A stretch of 64,000 nt of DNA from Hyaloperonospora brassicae. Lineage: Eukaryota; Oomycota; Peronosporomycetes; Peronosporales; Peronosporaceae. This document shows, piece after piece, positions 35,469 to 47,068 of the stretch. The notes below the pieces were generated by a model. The model had not been told where the DNA came from and made no database searches. It saw only the letters and a list, made by a program, of their open reading frames with translations. The stretch spans positions 372,001-436,000 of the forward strand of contig CANTFL010001407.1 of NCBI GenBank assembly GCA_947650285.1. Direction: 5' to 3'. The first letter of the stretch is position 1. The number at the start of each line of letters is the position of its first letter. The position numbers and the translations under genes were made by a program.

Positions 35469-36994
35469 GGAAGCGTTATTCATCCATTGACTAAACGTTA
35501 ATTATCTGCCCCCCCAAAATTAATTTTGATTGGCTATAATTCACCATTCTGATTGGTCAAAGAGAATGAACGCAACTGTAAGAATTTTAACACCCACAAG
35601 ACACTTACCTATAAATTGATCATTTTGGTCGTCAAGCTGCTGTTGTCCTTCCGTATTGCCGTGGAATGAAACTTGCCTTGGCGAATTTCGACGTTACTTT
35701 GGAACGAGAGGTTCTGACGAGAAAGTGAGCGACCGTAGTGGGCGGATAACATTGGGCTCTCAGCTGACGGTGGCCCTATGTGTTCAAGACTTGGTTGATT
35801 GCGTTCATCTATTGATGTTATGTGTGCGCATCGTTGTGTCCACGCGACTAAGTCTGATCACTCATCCTTGACTGGAACGAGTTTACTGCACCAATAGACT
35901 AACGTAATGCAGAGAATGTCGAACGTCCTGTCGGTAATAGACTGGATTGACGCAGAGAAGGCCGACAATTCGTCGCTGCTCACGTGTCTTAGATAGTGCT
36001 AGAGCGTAATCGAAAGTGTGCGCCTGTGAGGCTTGATTCGTGGAGAAATTACTTTGCATCCCCCTTGCCACTGCCGACTGTTGAGCTTTAGTCTTGTGAT
36101 ATAAATTGTCGAGCCGTTGACTCACGCTTAAATACAGTATAGCGTTGTTAGCTTGGGCCATTTCGACCTGCAAGAGTGTATGAATCTCCTGATCAACTGC
36201 AGCTACATAAGCATCCTAGTGCACAGCACAAGACCCGGTCAGGAACCGGTAAGGAGGAGAAAAAGAGTCTGCAACTCATCTCACGACCTTACATGTCGTC
36301 AACACAAGACAGTACGTACCCGCGTCTTCGCCTTTTGGCACACCTGCGCCTCAATAATTATCGCAAGCTGCCGAGCCCTCGTGTCATCCTGCTCTTAATG
36401 CATACTCTGCAGCTGTCGGTAACTAGCAAGATACCAAAAGCACAACAAATCAGACATAAGCAGCTCACACTCTCGACAGACACTCTTGCGACACAGCAAC
36501 GACCAACGCACATTTGCTGCAGATACGTTCGCCTCAAATGTATGTCCTGGGCACACTATTGCTGCTGCTGCTGCTCATCCTCTTGTAACATCGTCCTTTT
36601 GTCCTGCTCCTCCTCTTGCAACATCGTTCTCTTTCCTGCTCCTCTCCTTGACCTTCTGCTTCGTCCTCAGCTACTGCCTCCTCCTATTTTGCCTTATCTC
36701 TTCTTCCGTCTTCTCTCCTTCTCCTTCTTCTTCACCTGCGAAAATCGACACGAAAGGACTCCACTGCGCTTCGACTCTGCCTCCGTCTATGTCTATGTCT
36801 CTGTCGCTTTCCATCTTTTCATTCCCGTACGCTAAAGGTTGAAATTTATAGGTAGTGTCTTGTGGGTGTTATAATTCTTACAGTTGCGTAATTCTCTTTG
36901 ACCAATCAGAATGGTGGAATGTAGCCAAATTGAAATTAATTGGAGGGAGGAAGTGGATGGTTAACGTTTGGGTGGTGGATGGAGAACGCTTCCC
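35469..36994. mobile_element. TIR DNA transposon, Mutator-like (MULE) candidate
   Basis: Inverted repeats of about 150 bp close the element: 35469-35617 (GGAAGCGTTATTCATCC at the tip, then ATTCTGATTGGTCAAAGAGA) and 36843-36994 (its reverse complement, ending GAGAACGCTTCCC). Inner blocks such as CAACTGTAAGAATT and ACACCCACAAGACACT match across both arms. Flanks TTTTTTTAT (35460-35468) and TTGTTTTAT (36995-37003) agree at 8 of 9 bases, a likely 9-bp target duplication. Long TIRs plus a 9-bp duplication are the hallmark of Mutator-like elements. The 1.2-kb interior is too short for a transposase, so it is non-autonomous. It includes a pyrimidine-rich plus strand at about 36560-36740. Confidence 0.75.
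35883..36215 (-). pseudogene. Coding-like frame inside the MULE candidate
   Basis: After a TAG near 36216-36218, an open stretch of 110 codons runs to a stop at 35883: DAYVAAVDQEIHTLLQVEMA, then ILYLSVSQRLDNLYHKTKAQ and KTREQRRIVGLLCVNPVYYR. The helical, polar composition resembles real protein more than chance translation. There is no ATG at its left limit. No family was recognised. It may be a captured gene piece, as seen in the neighbouring element 38255-39464, or a remnant of transposase. Confidence 0.3.
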
Positions 36995-38254
36995 TTGTTT
37001 TATTTGTAGATCATCTTATTATTTTTAATATACCCCTTAAAATATGTCGCAAGGTATAATTTAGTACACATATATTTTTATTATAGAGGCCTCGTATTCG
37101 CTAAGAACAACGATGAAGTAAGTTGTAGGGATATAGATGCTTTAGGAGTATACCTGAATAAATTATAAGCTTAACTTGTAGCATTTGGATCATCTTACTA
37201 ATCTCTTGTCAGCTAATATCAAACATTTTTACATTAAATTGACAAATCGATTTTGTAGGACAAACAAATTTCTTGCATCTCACATCAAATAGGATTAGCG
37301 AGTATTTCGTTGACAAGTTGTTCATGCTCTCAATAAATGATTACGAACCACACAAAAACTACTCAAAGGTTTTTTTAATTCTATAAAACTATCGTTAGAT
37401 AATAAAGTGGCTCTTATTTTAATGGAGACTAATATATGCTTGACCTTGTTGACAATTGTGCAAGAATTCAATATGTAGAGTATCGTAAATTATGATGTAT
37501 TTAGATCAGGGATTTTAACGAGGGGCTGCAGTTTCTAGTTCTGAATAATTGCATATAACACTGTTTCGCTCGTAGATTTAATTTTTTTGTTGTATTAATC
37601 TATATGCAGCGTCAAATCATTACAATATGTTGGCCAACTTCTGCGCGCAATTATCTCGGATTGAACCTCCGAATATTTATCGATCAAATTCTTCAACAAT
37701 GATTAGGGTCCATTATCAGTTTCCTTTAAAAAAAAGGTATATAATGAAAAGATAATATACTATGCCGTCGAGATATTTTTCGTTAGTACAGAAATTATTC
37801 TGAATACTTGAAATGTCTTTACCATGGATTACAGTCATCGAATTTTGTTCATACTGATTATTAAAGTGTGTAATGGTACAGATTTTGATTGTTGATTACC
37901 ATTTTTGTTGCACATACTTCAAAAATCTCGATTTTGTATCATAAGCTGGAAGTATTGGTGACAGGATTTTAGGTATTCCTTATTTGACGCTATGCTGGTT
38001 ATAGTGCACCCGCTTATACCGCTTACAATGTCCAATATCTACATAATTATAAGTGTTTGATATAATATCCATCGAATCGATTGTACATTTGTTCTTTAAA
38101 AGAATATGCAGTACATATATACTAATTATATTCTACTTGACACGGCTCGGAAAATTTATGTTGATTCAATTACGTTTGGACCTGCAAATGCAACACAAAT
38201 ATAATGGAATTTATATATGATTTTGTGCATATATTGGTAAACGTATATATATAT
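36995..38254. other. AT-rich spacer, nothing recognisable
   Basis: No gene, LTR or inverted repeat was seen. The stretch ends in a TA-rich run (38244-38254) into which the next element is inserted. Confidence 0.5.
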
Positions 38255-38799
38255 GGGGCTTTGCTAAATTTACACCCCTTTTTCTTAGATTCACACCCTT
38301 ACCTTCAAAATCTTATATATAAAAATCCTATTCCTTTTTAAGATTTGATTTGTGACAAAGGTATTACTGAGTAATTTAGGCCATTAATTGGCAAGTAATA
38401 CAAAAAATATACATAAGATTCTACTCACACCTGTTGTCCTGCTCCTCCAGCATTTACTGATAGGTCTCCACGCAATAACATGCTTCCTCCTTCCGAGGTT
38501 GAGTATGCAAGTCGGGAGCCTAATAGACAAAAAGAGTATGTGAGCTCTACTAGTACCTCAACGAATTTAAGCCACTCGGATCGATCTGCGGCAGGTCATT
38601 ATAGGTGCAAGGAAGTACGAACCAGGCACACTCGATGGATAAAACAGCATGAAAATGTGGTAGCGCAGAAAGAAGTGGAAGTTGGGCACGGCGTCGTACA
38701 GAGTGAGTGCTTGAAAAGAGTAGCGCGGCAACTCCACGAGGCCCCACCATAAGCGGAAAGCCGAACAGATGGCGCGAGGCGGAACATATCCCAGACGAG

Positions 38800-39050
38800 C
38801 CATAGCCTAGAGCTCACTTGCATGAGTGTAGATCCCAGTGGGGATCGCACAAAGCCCACGGCATCGTGCACGATCTCCGTTACGGCCATCGTCTGAACCA
38901 CTTTGAGCGGCAGCGACACAACGTCCCACGTGATTTGTGCCACTTGGCTCCAGTCTAGATTGCCAGCTTCACGCACCTTGAGAACCGTTGTCACTGTTAG
39001 GTACAACCCGTACGCCTAGTCAGCGCAAGAGACGTTATTAAAGGCCAGCA
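38800..39050 (-). pseudogene. 3-hydroxyacyl-CoA dehydratase (HACD/PTPLA) fragment
   Basis: Residues YLTVTTVLKVREAGNLDWSQ, then VVQTMAVTEIVHDAVGFVRS and LMQVSSRLWLVWD match the N-terminal half of the PTPLA-like dehydratase of very-long-chain fatty acid elongation, an ER membrane protein: first transmembrane helix end, then E-I-V-H and G-x-V-R-S and the S-R-x-x-L-V-W motif. A TAG at 39016-39018 replaces the tryptophan expected before AYGLYLTV. After VWD the match stops abruptly at about 38800, and the catalytic Y...E of the C-terminal half is absent. It lies downstream of the adenylate kinase piece on the same strand, a combination that has no biochemical logic and points to capture. Confidence 0.75.
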
Positions 39051-39149
39051 GGTAAAAATTGAGTTGCGAGGACTACGCATACGAAGAGAGGGAACTATGA
39101 TCATCCTCTGCGTTGCAATCTGGACACTCGTCTGTATCTCCTCTTGTTC

Positions 39150-39395
39150 TCAGATTTTGGCCTGCACGACCCTTCGTGGAAAGTCGTCAAGAATAAAGCC
39201 ACCACGGCATTTCGAACTCTTGATGTCGTCCATGATGAAACCGACGACAATCTCGTCGGTCACAAGTGCGCCCGACTCCATCGCGGCTTTGACCTTTTTG
39301 CCTCTGTCGGTGCCAGCAGCTATAGTAGCGCGCAGGATTACGCCCGTCGATAAGTGGCAGAGAAAGTACTCGTCTTTGTCCAACGGCGATTGTGT
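39150..39395 (-). pseudogene. Adenylate kinase fragment
   Basis: Residues FLCHLSTGVILRATIAAGTD, then GKKVKAAMESGALVTDEIVV and CRGGFILDDFPRRVVQAK follow the AMP-binding half of adenylate kinase: the HLSTGD-x-LR motif, the K-x-x-M-x-x-G-x-L-V-x-D segment and GFILDGFPR. The P-loop (G-x-P-G-x-G-K-G-T) before it and the lid domain after it are missing, so only about 78 of some 220 residues are present. G to D in GFILDG and T to R after FPR are changes at normally strict sites. A functional kinase would convert ATP and AMP to two ADP; this piece cannot. Confidence 0.8.
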
Positions 39396-40072
39396 ACCTT
39401 GTATATAAGATTATAAAGGAAGGGTGTGAAAATAAGGAAAAGGGGTGTGAGTTTAGCAATTCCCTATATATATATACTTTTGTATAGTTTCACATTGTTC
39501 AAGTCCAATAATTCAAGTGATAATAACGCACTTTTGAACCATTCGACAATTATTTAAAGCTAGCGATGCTGCTTGGTTTTTAAAGTATTTATATTTTTTT
39601 ATCAAATGTTCGAGCTCGTAATCTAGAGTAATTGTCAGCCGATAAATTAATTTAGGAAGATTAACAGAAGTATGATGATTGTGTGATCATGTTTTGTGTC
39701 GGTGTCGTAAGAAAGCGCTGATCATACCAATCTATGTTGATTCAATCACCTCAGGAGCCAAAGCAAGGTCTTAAAAACAATTGATGACACGTACATCTCT
39801 GAGGTAATACTTGAGACCCCCTGTATCTAATATACGGCTTATAAAAGGGAATTTATAATCGATAAAATTATAACTTCATCCATAAGTGAATAATATGTAA
39901 AATTATAAGCTTATTCAAAAGTAAATCATCTATATATTTTTAAGGGGCATGTATGTGTTATAGTGCAGCCCAGGTTATGGGTCTACAGAAACAAAAGTCG
40001 ATCACTCCCCTCTCAAATTACGATGGGTCGATCAATATCTTGCTTACAAATGTAGCAATCATACTAACAAAT

Positions 40073-40075
<3 letters not shown>

Positions 40076-40118
<43 letters not shown>
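40076..40118. repeat. (TA)n microsatellite
   Basis: An uninterrupted TA dinucleotide run of about 21 units. It lies inside an open plus-strand frame (39953-40240), but that frame has no other sign of coding. Confidence 0.95.
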
Positions 40119-40122
<4 letters not shown>

Positions 40123-40389
40123 GCGAAAGTGGATAGACGCGGCGGGGCGCCGTAAGATAAATGACAACACCGTCCTTACTTTCAATATAGACCACGTAAC
40201 CTCATCATCTCAGCTTAGCCGACAAGATATAGATCGTTAACAATGTCAGACCACAAGTTCTATTTCTACAAAATGTCAGCCGCATTGATTGCTTCCTCTC
40301 TTTTTTTTAAAAGATTACATGAAAAAAAGGTTATACATTGCGCGCAAGTTTAAGGATATCTAGACTAATACAATCTTGAATAAATATTA

Positions 40390-42480
40390 GATATTTATAG
40401 GTACACACCCACGTTTTGATACGTACACATTCACCTGAAGTAGAGGCCCTGTTTTAGTACCGTAACCTTCCTAACTAGGCACCGCACACTTATGCATACA
40501 AAATGCAATATAAATCTTCTTTGCTTTGTACACACCCTGCGTAATACAGTCCTCTTTTGTGGCAACACACAGCCTTCCGTATGAAATCCGCTTTCATTAT
40601 CCGGTACACCCCCTATGAGTATCCATAATACTGCCATTTCCCACATTTAAAGATTATTAATGTTTTCGATCAATAATTGAGCATACGTCTATCTGGTTCT
40701 GATAAAAAATCAGTAAGATTTGCCACTGCTTTCTGCCACTTCTTACGGTCTTTGCTTTGGCAATCGATGATGTTGCCTCGCGCTGAGGCTATTACCAAGT
40801 TTTTGTTAATATTGTAGGCTTTCAATTGACTATACATTAGTGAAACTGAAGTCATACGATTAAACAGCTATATTCACGTGCTTCTCGTCAGGCCTTACAT
40901 TCATGTTTCGCTTCTGATCTATGATGAGTGTGCGTACAATTTTAGGGTACCGTTTGAAGAGCATGGGAGCTACCCAAACAGCGTCAAGTAAGCCTAAGGC
41001 AGAGACGGTGGTTGAAAGTCAAAGGGGGGTTGAATTCATGGCAGCGAAACCGACGGATCAGAGCTGTATGGCGTCAATAAGTTCATCGAGCTCGCTAAGC
41101 AAGCGACAACTCGTTCGCATTTATTCGGGCGTCCCTCCTTTGGGACCATGTCGATATGCTCAAGCTAACGTATTGTCCATCATCTGTCGCTGTCCTATGA
41201 TCCGTGTTGCACTGTTTTTTACGTCTTGCTATCAAAATATAAGGTCCGTCCGTAGCAAAGATAATGTATGCCCGAACGTGTTGCTGTGGCTCGCGCTTCA
41301 ACACTACAATCAAAGAAAATGTACATTGTTTGCCTAGGCAAGTAGCCACTAACTTTACGGTACTAGTGTGACGCTCTCGTCAATCTTTACTGTGCTCGTG
41401 AGATTGCTGGGTCATGATCCCACTTGTGTAAGTCACAGCTTGAATTGGTAGCTTTTTTACTTGTGAGTCTACGATCCCAGTGTTGCAGAGTACGTACCTT
41501 GGGGCGTACTTAATAGTATGACTTCTATCAAGTCATATCGTGTAGCTTGTCTACCGATCTCCAGTGACGATCACTACCATGATGTCTCGGGCAGCATCGT
41601 CAACGTTTGCAGCAGCATGTATCGCGGGATAGTATAATTATCTAAACACATTACGACGCAGACATTTACCTTTTCGAATGTAATCCTCTACATATCTGGA
41701 TGAGCCTCTATAGCTGGTTGCTCACGCCATGGCTATACTTTCAAGGAGCAGCAACGGTTTCTAGTGCTAATTGATCCATCTACGAAAGCCAACAGAGCCA
41801 TCCCATTCGAGCGGTTAGTCGAAAAATAAAGGGCGACCAGCTTTAACCTGACTGCACCACTGGCATCAGCTTGGCAATTCTGCACTAGATGGGTCCCCAT
41901 GTGCACGTATTTTGATGCGCTTGTCCGCAAAGTATTTGCACCATAGTTTAGTACAAGTCAAGTCTGCAGCATTGGATTAAGACAACGCTTTCAAAGCCCG
42001 TTCGCAGCAGTTGTATGAGCCGTTTTTTTGGTCCACCAATAAATTTGAGGGAGAACAGAGTATGTCACCTAAGTATTACAGTTCGTGCCCAGAATGAAAA
42101 AGACGCTCTTAAAGCGTGCGTAAGTGTCATTACGACAATCGAAAGACGGGCTTCATTGAGTACTACTTAGCACATGCTGCGTGTCTGCGAACCAAGAAAA
42201 ATGTCATGGTGTAAGCTCCTTTATGACATCGGCCGATATTTAAAATCAATTTAGGGCGGTGTACCGGATAATGAAAGCGGATTTCATACGGAAGGCTGTG
42301 TGTTGCCACAAAAGAGGACTGTATTACGGAGGGTGTGTACAAATCAAAGAAGATTTATATTGCATTTTGTATGCATAAGTGTGCGGTGCCTCGCTAGGAA
42401 GGTTACGGTACTAGAGGAGGGCCTCTATTTCAGGTGGGTGTGTACGTATCAAAGGGTGGGTGTGTACCTATAAAATTCCT
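40390..42480. mobile_element. TIR element with about 230-bp inverted repeats
   Basis: The left arm 40390-40625 (TTATAGGTACACACCCACG, CCTGAAGTAGAGGCC, CTTTCATTATCCGGTACACC) is matched by the reverse complement of 42252-42480 with about 90% identity by eye. The tips carry repeated GTACACACCC motifs, similar in style to the CACACCC motifs in the TIRs of 38255-39464, and both may be bound by related transposases. No target duplication is clear. The 1.6-kb interior has coding-like frames (41095-41349 minus, 40921-41337 plus) that I do not recognise, and no DDE transposase motif. Confidence 0.72.
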
Positions 42481-43513
42481 GTATACTGTTTAGTAATTCG
42501 AACTCTGTTATCAAAATAGATGATAAAAGGTTAAATTCATCATTGAAAATTGAATAATTATTTGTCTGCAAATATTGTTACTATCACGGTAGATCCCGAC
42601 AACGGTTAGAGATAATTACAACGCTTCAAAACATTCTTTGATACATATTTTTACTGGTTCACAAGTATTTCGCTGCAAATAACTGCAGAATACGTAATTA
42701 AAACTGACCTCGCAACTTTACCAAACATACAACATCATCATTTGCGATGTCTGCTTAGTTTGCTTAGAGTGATAGATTTTCCTTACTTTATCCGCAAGAC
42801 GTTAACCTTAGCTCTCATTAGCGCAAAAAGTGGTCAAGATAACGAAATTTCTAATCATACAGCACAAGAATGTTTTGGTCACTTATGGTTAGAATTTTAG
42901 TGATTAGATATGCAATGTACATTAGCATGTGTAGATGCGTGAAGTCGATCATCTTTAGTAAGCGTAAAAGTGACAAATGCCTGCAGATTACGTGATGACT
43001 GCACAATTTGACATGTGTGCATCAAACTCGGAATGGCGTATAACAGCGGTTGGATATCAGTTCAAACCGATCTGCGGGTGGCTAGTAAAGCTATACTTGG
43101 TTTTAAACTGCTTTGTGCAACATTCACCATTCAAACATTTTTTTCTATGTGCGATCTTGCGATGCGATCCACGCGTCAAGTGATCGTAGCATACTTAGAA
43201 ATGCAATACTACTTTTTTGTTTTTTAAATGGCTTCCATATGTCGTCAGTGTCATATCTGTATGCCTGGGCTGTGAAACTATAACGTCTTACGCGTAGCAG
43301 CTAGCAAGTTAAAACCAGTTTCTACCAGCGCGAGAAATGACACGTACATGACCGAGCTTAAAAGTCATGTTAATCCAAACACATTTCTTACTCTGTGCTG
43401 GTATGCCCTTGAGCTGATTTCAATCCAATAGTACGTGCGTCTGGACGTCACTTACACATAAGCGCTGAAGGAAGTGAGAGATCTGTGCAAAGGATGTTCA
43501 GAGTACGTGGCAT
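42481..43513. other. Spacer, nothing recognisable
   Basis: Short overlapping frames at 42977-43227 are the only open stretches; none resembles a known family. No repeat structure was noticed. Confidence 0.45.
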
Positions 43514-43770
43514 GTAGAACTGTATTTATAAGAAGTTTATCGGTATTAAACTTTCTTTGTTTTCTATTAATCTATATGTAAAGTTCAAACTCTCAAGTAG
43601 GTTTCTCGTTCACCACCCATTGCGCGTCTCTGGCAGCGATTGTTGGTCGCTCTGGTTGATCGTTTCGCTTATATCAACCGAAAAGTGGAGCGGTCTTACG
43701 AATTACCCTTGACGGTAATATTCCGCTAACAATTTCTCAGCATTGAAATATTGATGTATATTATCAACTA
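43514..43770 (+). repeat. Truncated LTR of family B
   Basis: GTAGAACTGTATTTATAAG, GTAGGTTTCTCGTTCACCAC and CCATTGCGCGTCTCTGGCAG line up with 62876-62998 of the LTR at 62755-63201. The hairpin GGTTGAT/ATCAACC is kept at the matching place, with a different loop, and GGTAATATTC pairs with GAATTACC. Both ends of the LTR are lost. Confidence 0.6.
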
Positions 43771-44154
43771 AGACAATATTCACATTAGTATTTGTGGAAA
43801 TCAATGGAATGTATTGGGCTGACCCCTTCACACATGCTGCTCTCATGAACCGAATCTCCTCACCTAGACCTCAATTTTAGTCATCATTCTCTCATTTCTT
43901 TCAGAGATTTCCATGTACGCCTCACGTCGACGCACGAGTACGTTGGCAACAGCGATCCAGTCGAGTATTTGGTACCACAATCGCTGTAAAATGCAAGTCT
44001 CCGACCAAAACTCGTTGGCGTCCTACAGTGATCAGTCGGTATGAGGATCCGCAAGTGCCACGACAGTTTGCGGAAGACCATCGACATCTGAAGCACTTGA
44101 AAATTGGTTAATGGTCGCCTCTTCCACACAGTATTGATGAACAAAATTTAGGTT

Positions 44155-44232
44155 AGATGGCGTCCAAGTGAAGATGACGTCCAAGTGAAGATGGCGTCTA
44201 AGTGAAGATGGCGTCCAAACGAAGATGGCGAC
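44155..44232. repeat. 17-bp tandem repeat, 4.6 copies
   Basis: Units AGATGGCGTCCAAGTGA at 44155, 44172, 44189 and 44206 and a partial one at 44223, with one to three changes each. It lies about 460 bp past the end of the candidate gene at 44692-45114, in no recognised coding frame. Confidence 0.92.
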
Positions 44233-44691
44233 CGCTGACATATCACCAGCTGGTCTCACAAGGTAGAAGCATCCCGCGCCAAGAAAAGGACATGAGCAAA
44301 AGTGAAGATGCTGTCGTGGTATTGCATCAGGGTCGCGTGCGCCACGGACTTTTTGCACACAAACAATGACCATGCAACAAATCAAACGAGACTGGTCAAG
44401 CTGCAATTAGCGGACAGGGACCATAATGGGAAAGTGTCTATATTTATGTCTAACGACGCTCTTACGCGACTTGTCTGCTTCTAATGATACTGGCGCCAAC
44501 CTGCATCGGACGCAAGACAGCGACCGGCAACTCATTAGCTCGTACGACGAGCTTGATCTGCTTGATTTTTGTTCGAGACGCCGGGCCATTTATGCACAGC
44601 GCTTTTCCTCCCTATCTAAGTAGTTGAACTGCGATTTGGCGCTCGTCCGAGTTTTCCGCGTTCAACATGGCGCTGGTGTTGACGATTCGAG

Positions 44692-45114
44692 TCAAGCAAA
44701 CTTCTGAGGCATGCGGTCAAGCTTTCGAGCTTGCAGCCTCTCAATGGTGGCTTCTAAATTGACCACTTGTTTTTTCAAGTACTCGATCTCCATCCTCTGC
44801 CGTTTCTGCGTCGACCTTGGCAACACATTGCCGCTTTCCGACTCGACGACAAGGCTGCGCGGACGCTTGCGATCACGAGGTTGCGATTCAGATAGAATAA
44901 CTCGCGACGTCCTTGTAGCCGTCGTAGGTGAACGTGGACAACCAAAGAGGTCGTTGAGGACGAGCAAGTCATCGATTGTAAGCGACGAATCATTCGAGCA
45001 AACAGCGCTCAACACATATTCGGCTTCCGAGCAATCGTCTGCATATTGAGGGCCAAAGTTGATGGGGTCATCGGTATGGAATGACGGGTAATCGTCAAGT
45101 GGATGTGGCATCAT
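44692..45114 (-). CDS. Basic/leucine-zipper-like protein, possibly truncated
   Basis: An open frame of 140 codons starts at the first of two adjacent ATG codons (45112-45114); the frame is open further upstream but that part is unlike protein. The N-terminal 60 residues are acidic and polar (DDYPSFHTDDP, NDSSLTIDDLL). Basic clusters KRPR (residues 83-86) and KRQR (104-107) precede a heptad array with leucines at 113, 120 and 127 in EYLKKQVVNLEATIERLQ. Basic residues next to such a zipper suggest a bZIP-like DNA-binding or dimerisation region. Similar N-termini occur in oomycete bZIP-like and M96 mating-specific family proteins, which continue much further; here a stop follows at residue 141 and I found no continuation. 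It may be a gene end, a broken gene or a first exon. Codon and residue use look genuine. Confidence 0.5.
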   Translation of the reverse strand: MMPHPLDDYPSFHTDDPINFGPQYADDCSEAEYVLSAVCSNDSSLTIDDLLVLNDLFGCPRSPTTATRTSRVILSESQPRDRKRPRSLVVESESGNVLPRSTQKRQRMEIEYLKKQVVNLEATIERLQARKLDRMPQKFA

Positions 45115-47068
45115 ATTCGGTTGGTCGGATAGAAGGATTTGAGCAATGCTAGGCACAAGGCAAAATGAAGACTGTTGCCAGAGATCGCAGGACTCTCCAT
45201 CGATCGCAAGCAGCGCACGTCCGATTGTATGACTATTGACAATGTAAAAGCAAACCGGCAGAAAGGCCATGAGCGTTAACGCATTCAGTCTGTCCCCCGT
45301 GATAGTCAAAGAGTAAACTTTTTGAATCAACAGGAATGACAATCATGCGATCGCGTTGCATTGTCGTTGCGCGAAGAGCATTGTATGTTGGTTGGCCCTC
45401 AGTGTGTTATGTCCACACATATACGACAATCATATTAGACACCAGCCTTGACATTTGTTCCTTTCACGGACACTACAAGCGTCGTCGTAAGCTCGACAAA
45501 AACAACATCTGGCAATTGCTGAAAGTGTAGCCTTCTTCCGCTTAATTATTTGAAGTTGCTTTGGTAGCGAGACAGCTATTGTGCAGACGATACAGACCTC
45601 TCAGCCTCTTGGATCTTTCGACTGTCGTACCGTTTCGTTGACATTTTCAGCTTTTCGAGACGCCGTGAGACGCATTCGATCGCACTTGAGACACTCAAAG
45701 AACGGGCAACATGCTGCCTCGGTGAGTGGATTCAGCTAGAATTATTAGGATGGGTTGCTTCGCACGCCAGCGATAGCCTATGAGCGCGGGAATGTTTTCA
45801 GAATATGTCACATAGAAAGGACAATTAACCTGTCGGTTCAAACACGTCACTGATTATTGGGGCTTCATTTTAGCGTATCAGCGTAACTAGTGCACGTAGA
45901 CATCAAATAATCAAGACCCATCGTGGCAAACGCTGCAGTCTTACAACTCTTGTGAAGTGTCGTGGATCCAAACAAATAAATTCATACGCTATCGTCCTAC
46001 AACCTAGATAGCTATGCGGTACGCATGGATTGGATCATCGCATCGGATCGGCACCATCGTTTAACTCTTAGTGTATCGCTTCGATCTATGAATTTGTCAG
46101 CTCTGAGGGACCCTAGCCTGATAGCCGTGCTGTTCCGCCTCTTTATTTTTGTGCATAATTAAGAGCTCGCTTCACGCAATTTGATCGGAATTTACAGTTC
46201 AGTCGGTCAGTGAGCGAACTATTGGTGTCTCTGTGTTCTTGCAAGTAACTTCTTCTTCTTCCATCATTGTGCATACTGACACGCTAGGCGCACCGGCCAC
46301 AAATTAGCTCATGGCGCAATTTCCGAGGTCCTACAGCGTACATGCATGACTGGGCATGCACTTGCATGGTAATATTCGTGGTACCAGCCGGGTTTATAAA
46401 TTGTTGAAAGCGTTCGTCAGCATCAAAACTCGATCCGCAATATTGTTAAAGGTGGATTGTAAACTCTGTAATTAACGAATGAAATTGTCGAAGCTCGATC
46501 TAAGCATTGCTTCTCCCAGAAAGGTGTCAATCATTGTCTGTATGTGCATGTAAGATGTCGCAGCCGATGCAATTACACGTCATCTCGGTATGTGCAAGTT
46601 TTTGAGTCCTAATGGAACGTAATTTGGGCTGAAGAAGGGGACAAAGATGCTGGTGCTGACGAAGGTTGACGTACGCTCACATTGACTGCAATGAGCGGCG
46701 TAGCTCGTGTCGCGTCACATCAACAGATAAAACTATTCAAAATCACCATTAGACGAAGTTGGACGGTCAAAATGATGACCTCGTCGACTTAGCAGCGACA
46801 TTTATAGATTTGCATACGTAACGACGACCTTCATTCGAATGGTGCTCCTTAATAGGCCGATCACAAATAAGGCAGGGCGTCTATCTAGACCTGTCCTGAT
46901 GGTACAAAGGCTCGTATTCAATGGGCGTATTTTGCGACAACGATCCTCTAGCGCAAGTTTAATGCTTGTATAAACATTTTAAAGATGACACTTCTCAGGG
47001 GTAGCTGGATCTTTTGCCATGACTCCATCGCAGACGAGCTCGTTGTATATTCGCTCCGCAGCTACTCC
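45115..47068. other. Spacer upstream of the zipper gene
   Basis: GC is near that of the gene rather than of the AT-rich tracts, but I see no family, RNA gene or repeat. The promoter of 44692-45114, if real, would lie just above 45115; no clear initiator was identified. Confidence 0.4.

Larger units (their letters stand above)
38255..39464. mobile_element. TIR element carrying two host-gene fragments (Pack-type)
   Basis: Terminal inverted repeats of about 70 bp: left 38255-38325 (GGGGCTTTGCTAAATTTACA, then CACACCCTTACC and AATCTTATATATA) and right 39397-39464, whose reverse complement reads GGGAATTGCTAAACTCACAC, CACACCCTTCC and AATCTTATATAC. Both flanks are TA repeats, so the insertion split a (TA)n run and the target duplication cannot be sized. 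Between the TIRs lie an adenylate kinase piece (39150-39395) and a 3-hydroxyacyl-CoA dehydratase piece (38800-39050), head to tail on the minus strand. DNA transposons with captured host exons are known as Pack-MULEs or Pack-TIRs. No transposase is encoded. Confidence 0.75.

Noticed and set aside
36176..36842. 219- and 118-codon plus-strand frames
   Set aside because: They run through a pyrimidine-rich stretch giving serine/leucine/phenylalanine-rich low-complexity translations in two frames at once; the opposite-strand frame 35883-36215 is more protein-like.
40390..42480. Helitron
   Set aside because: Long terminal inverted repeats are present and no Rep/helicase motif, TC start or CTRR end with hairpin is seen.
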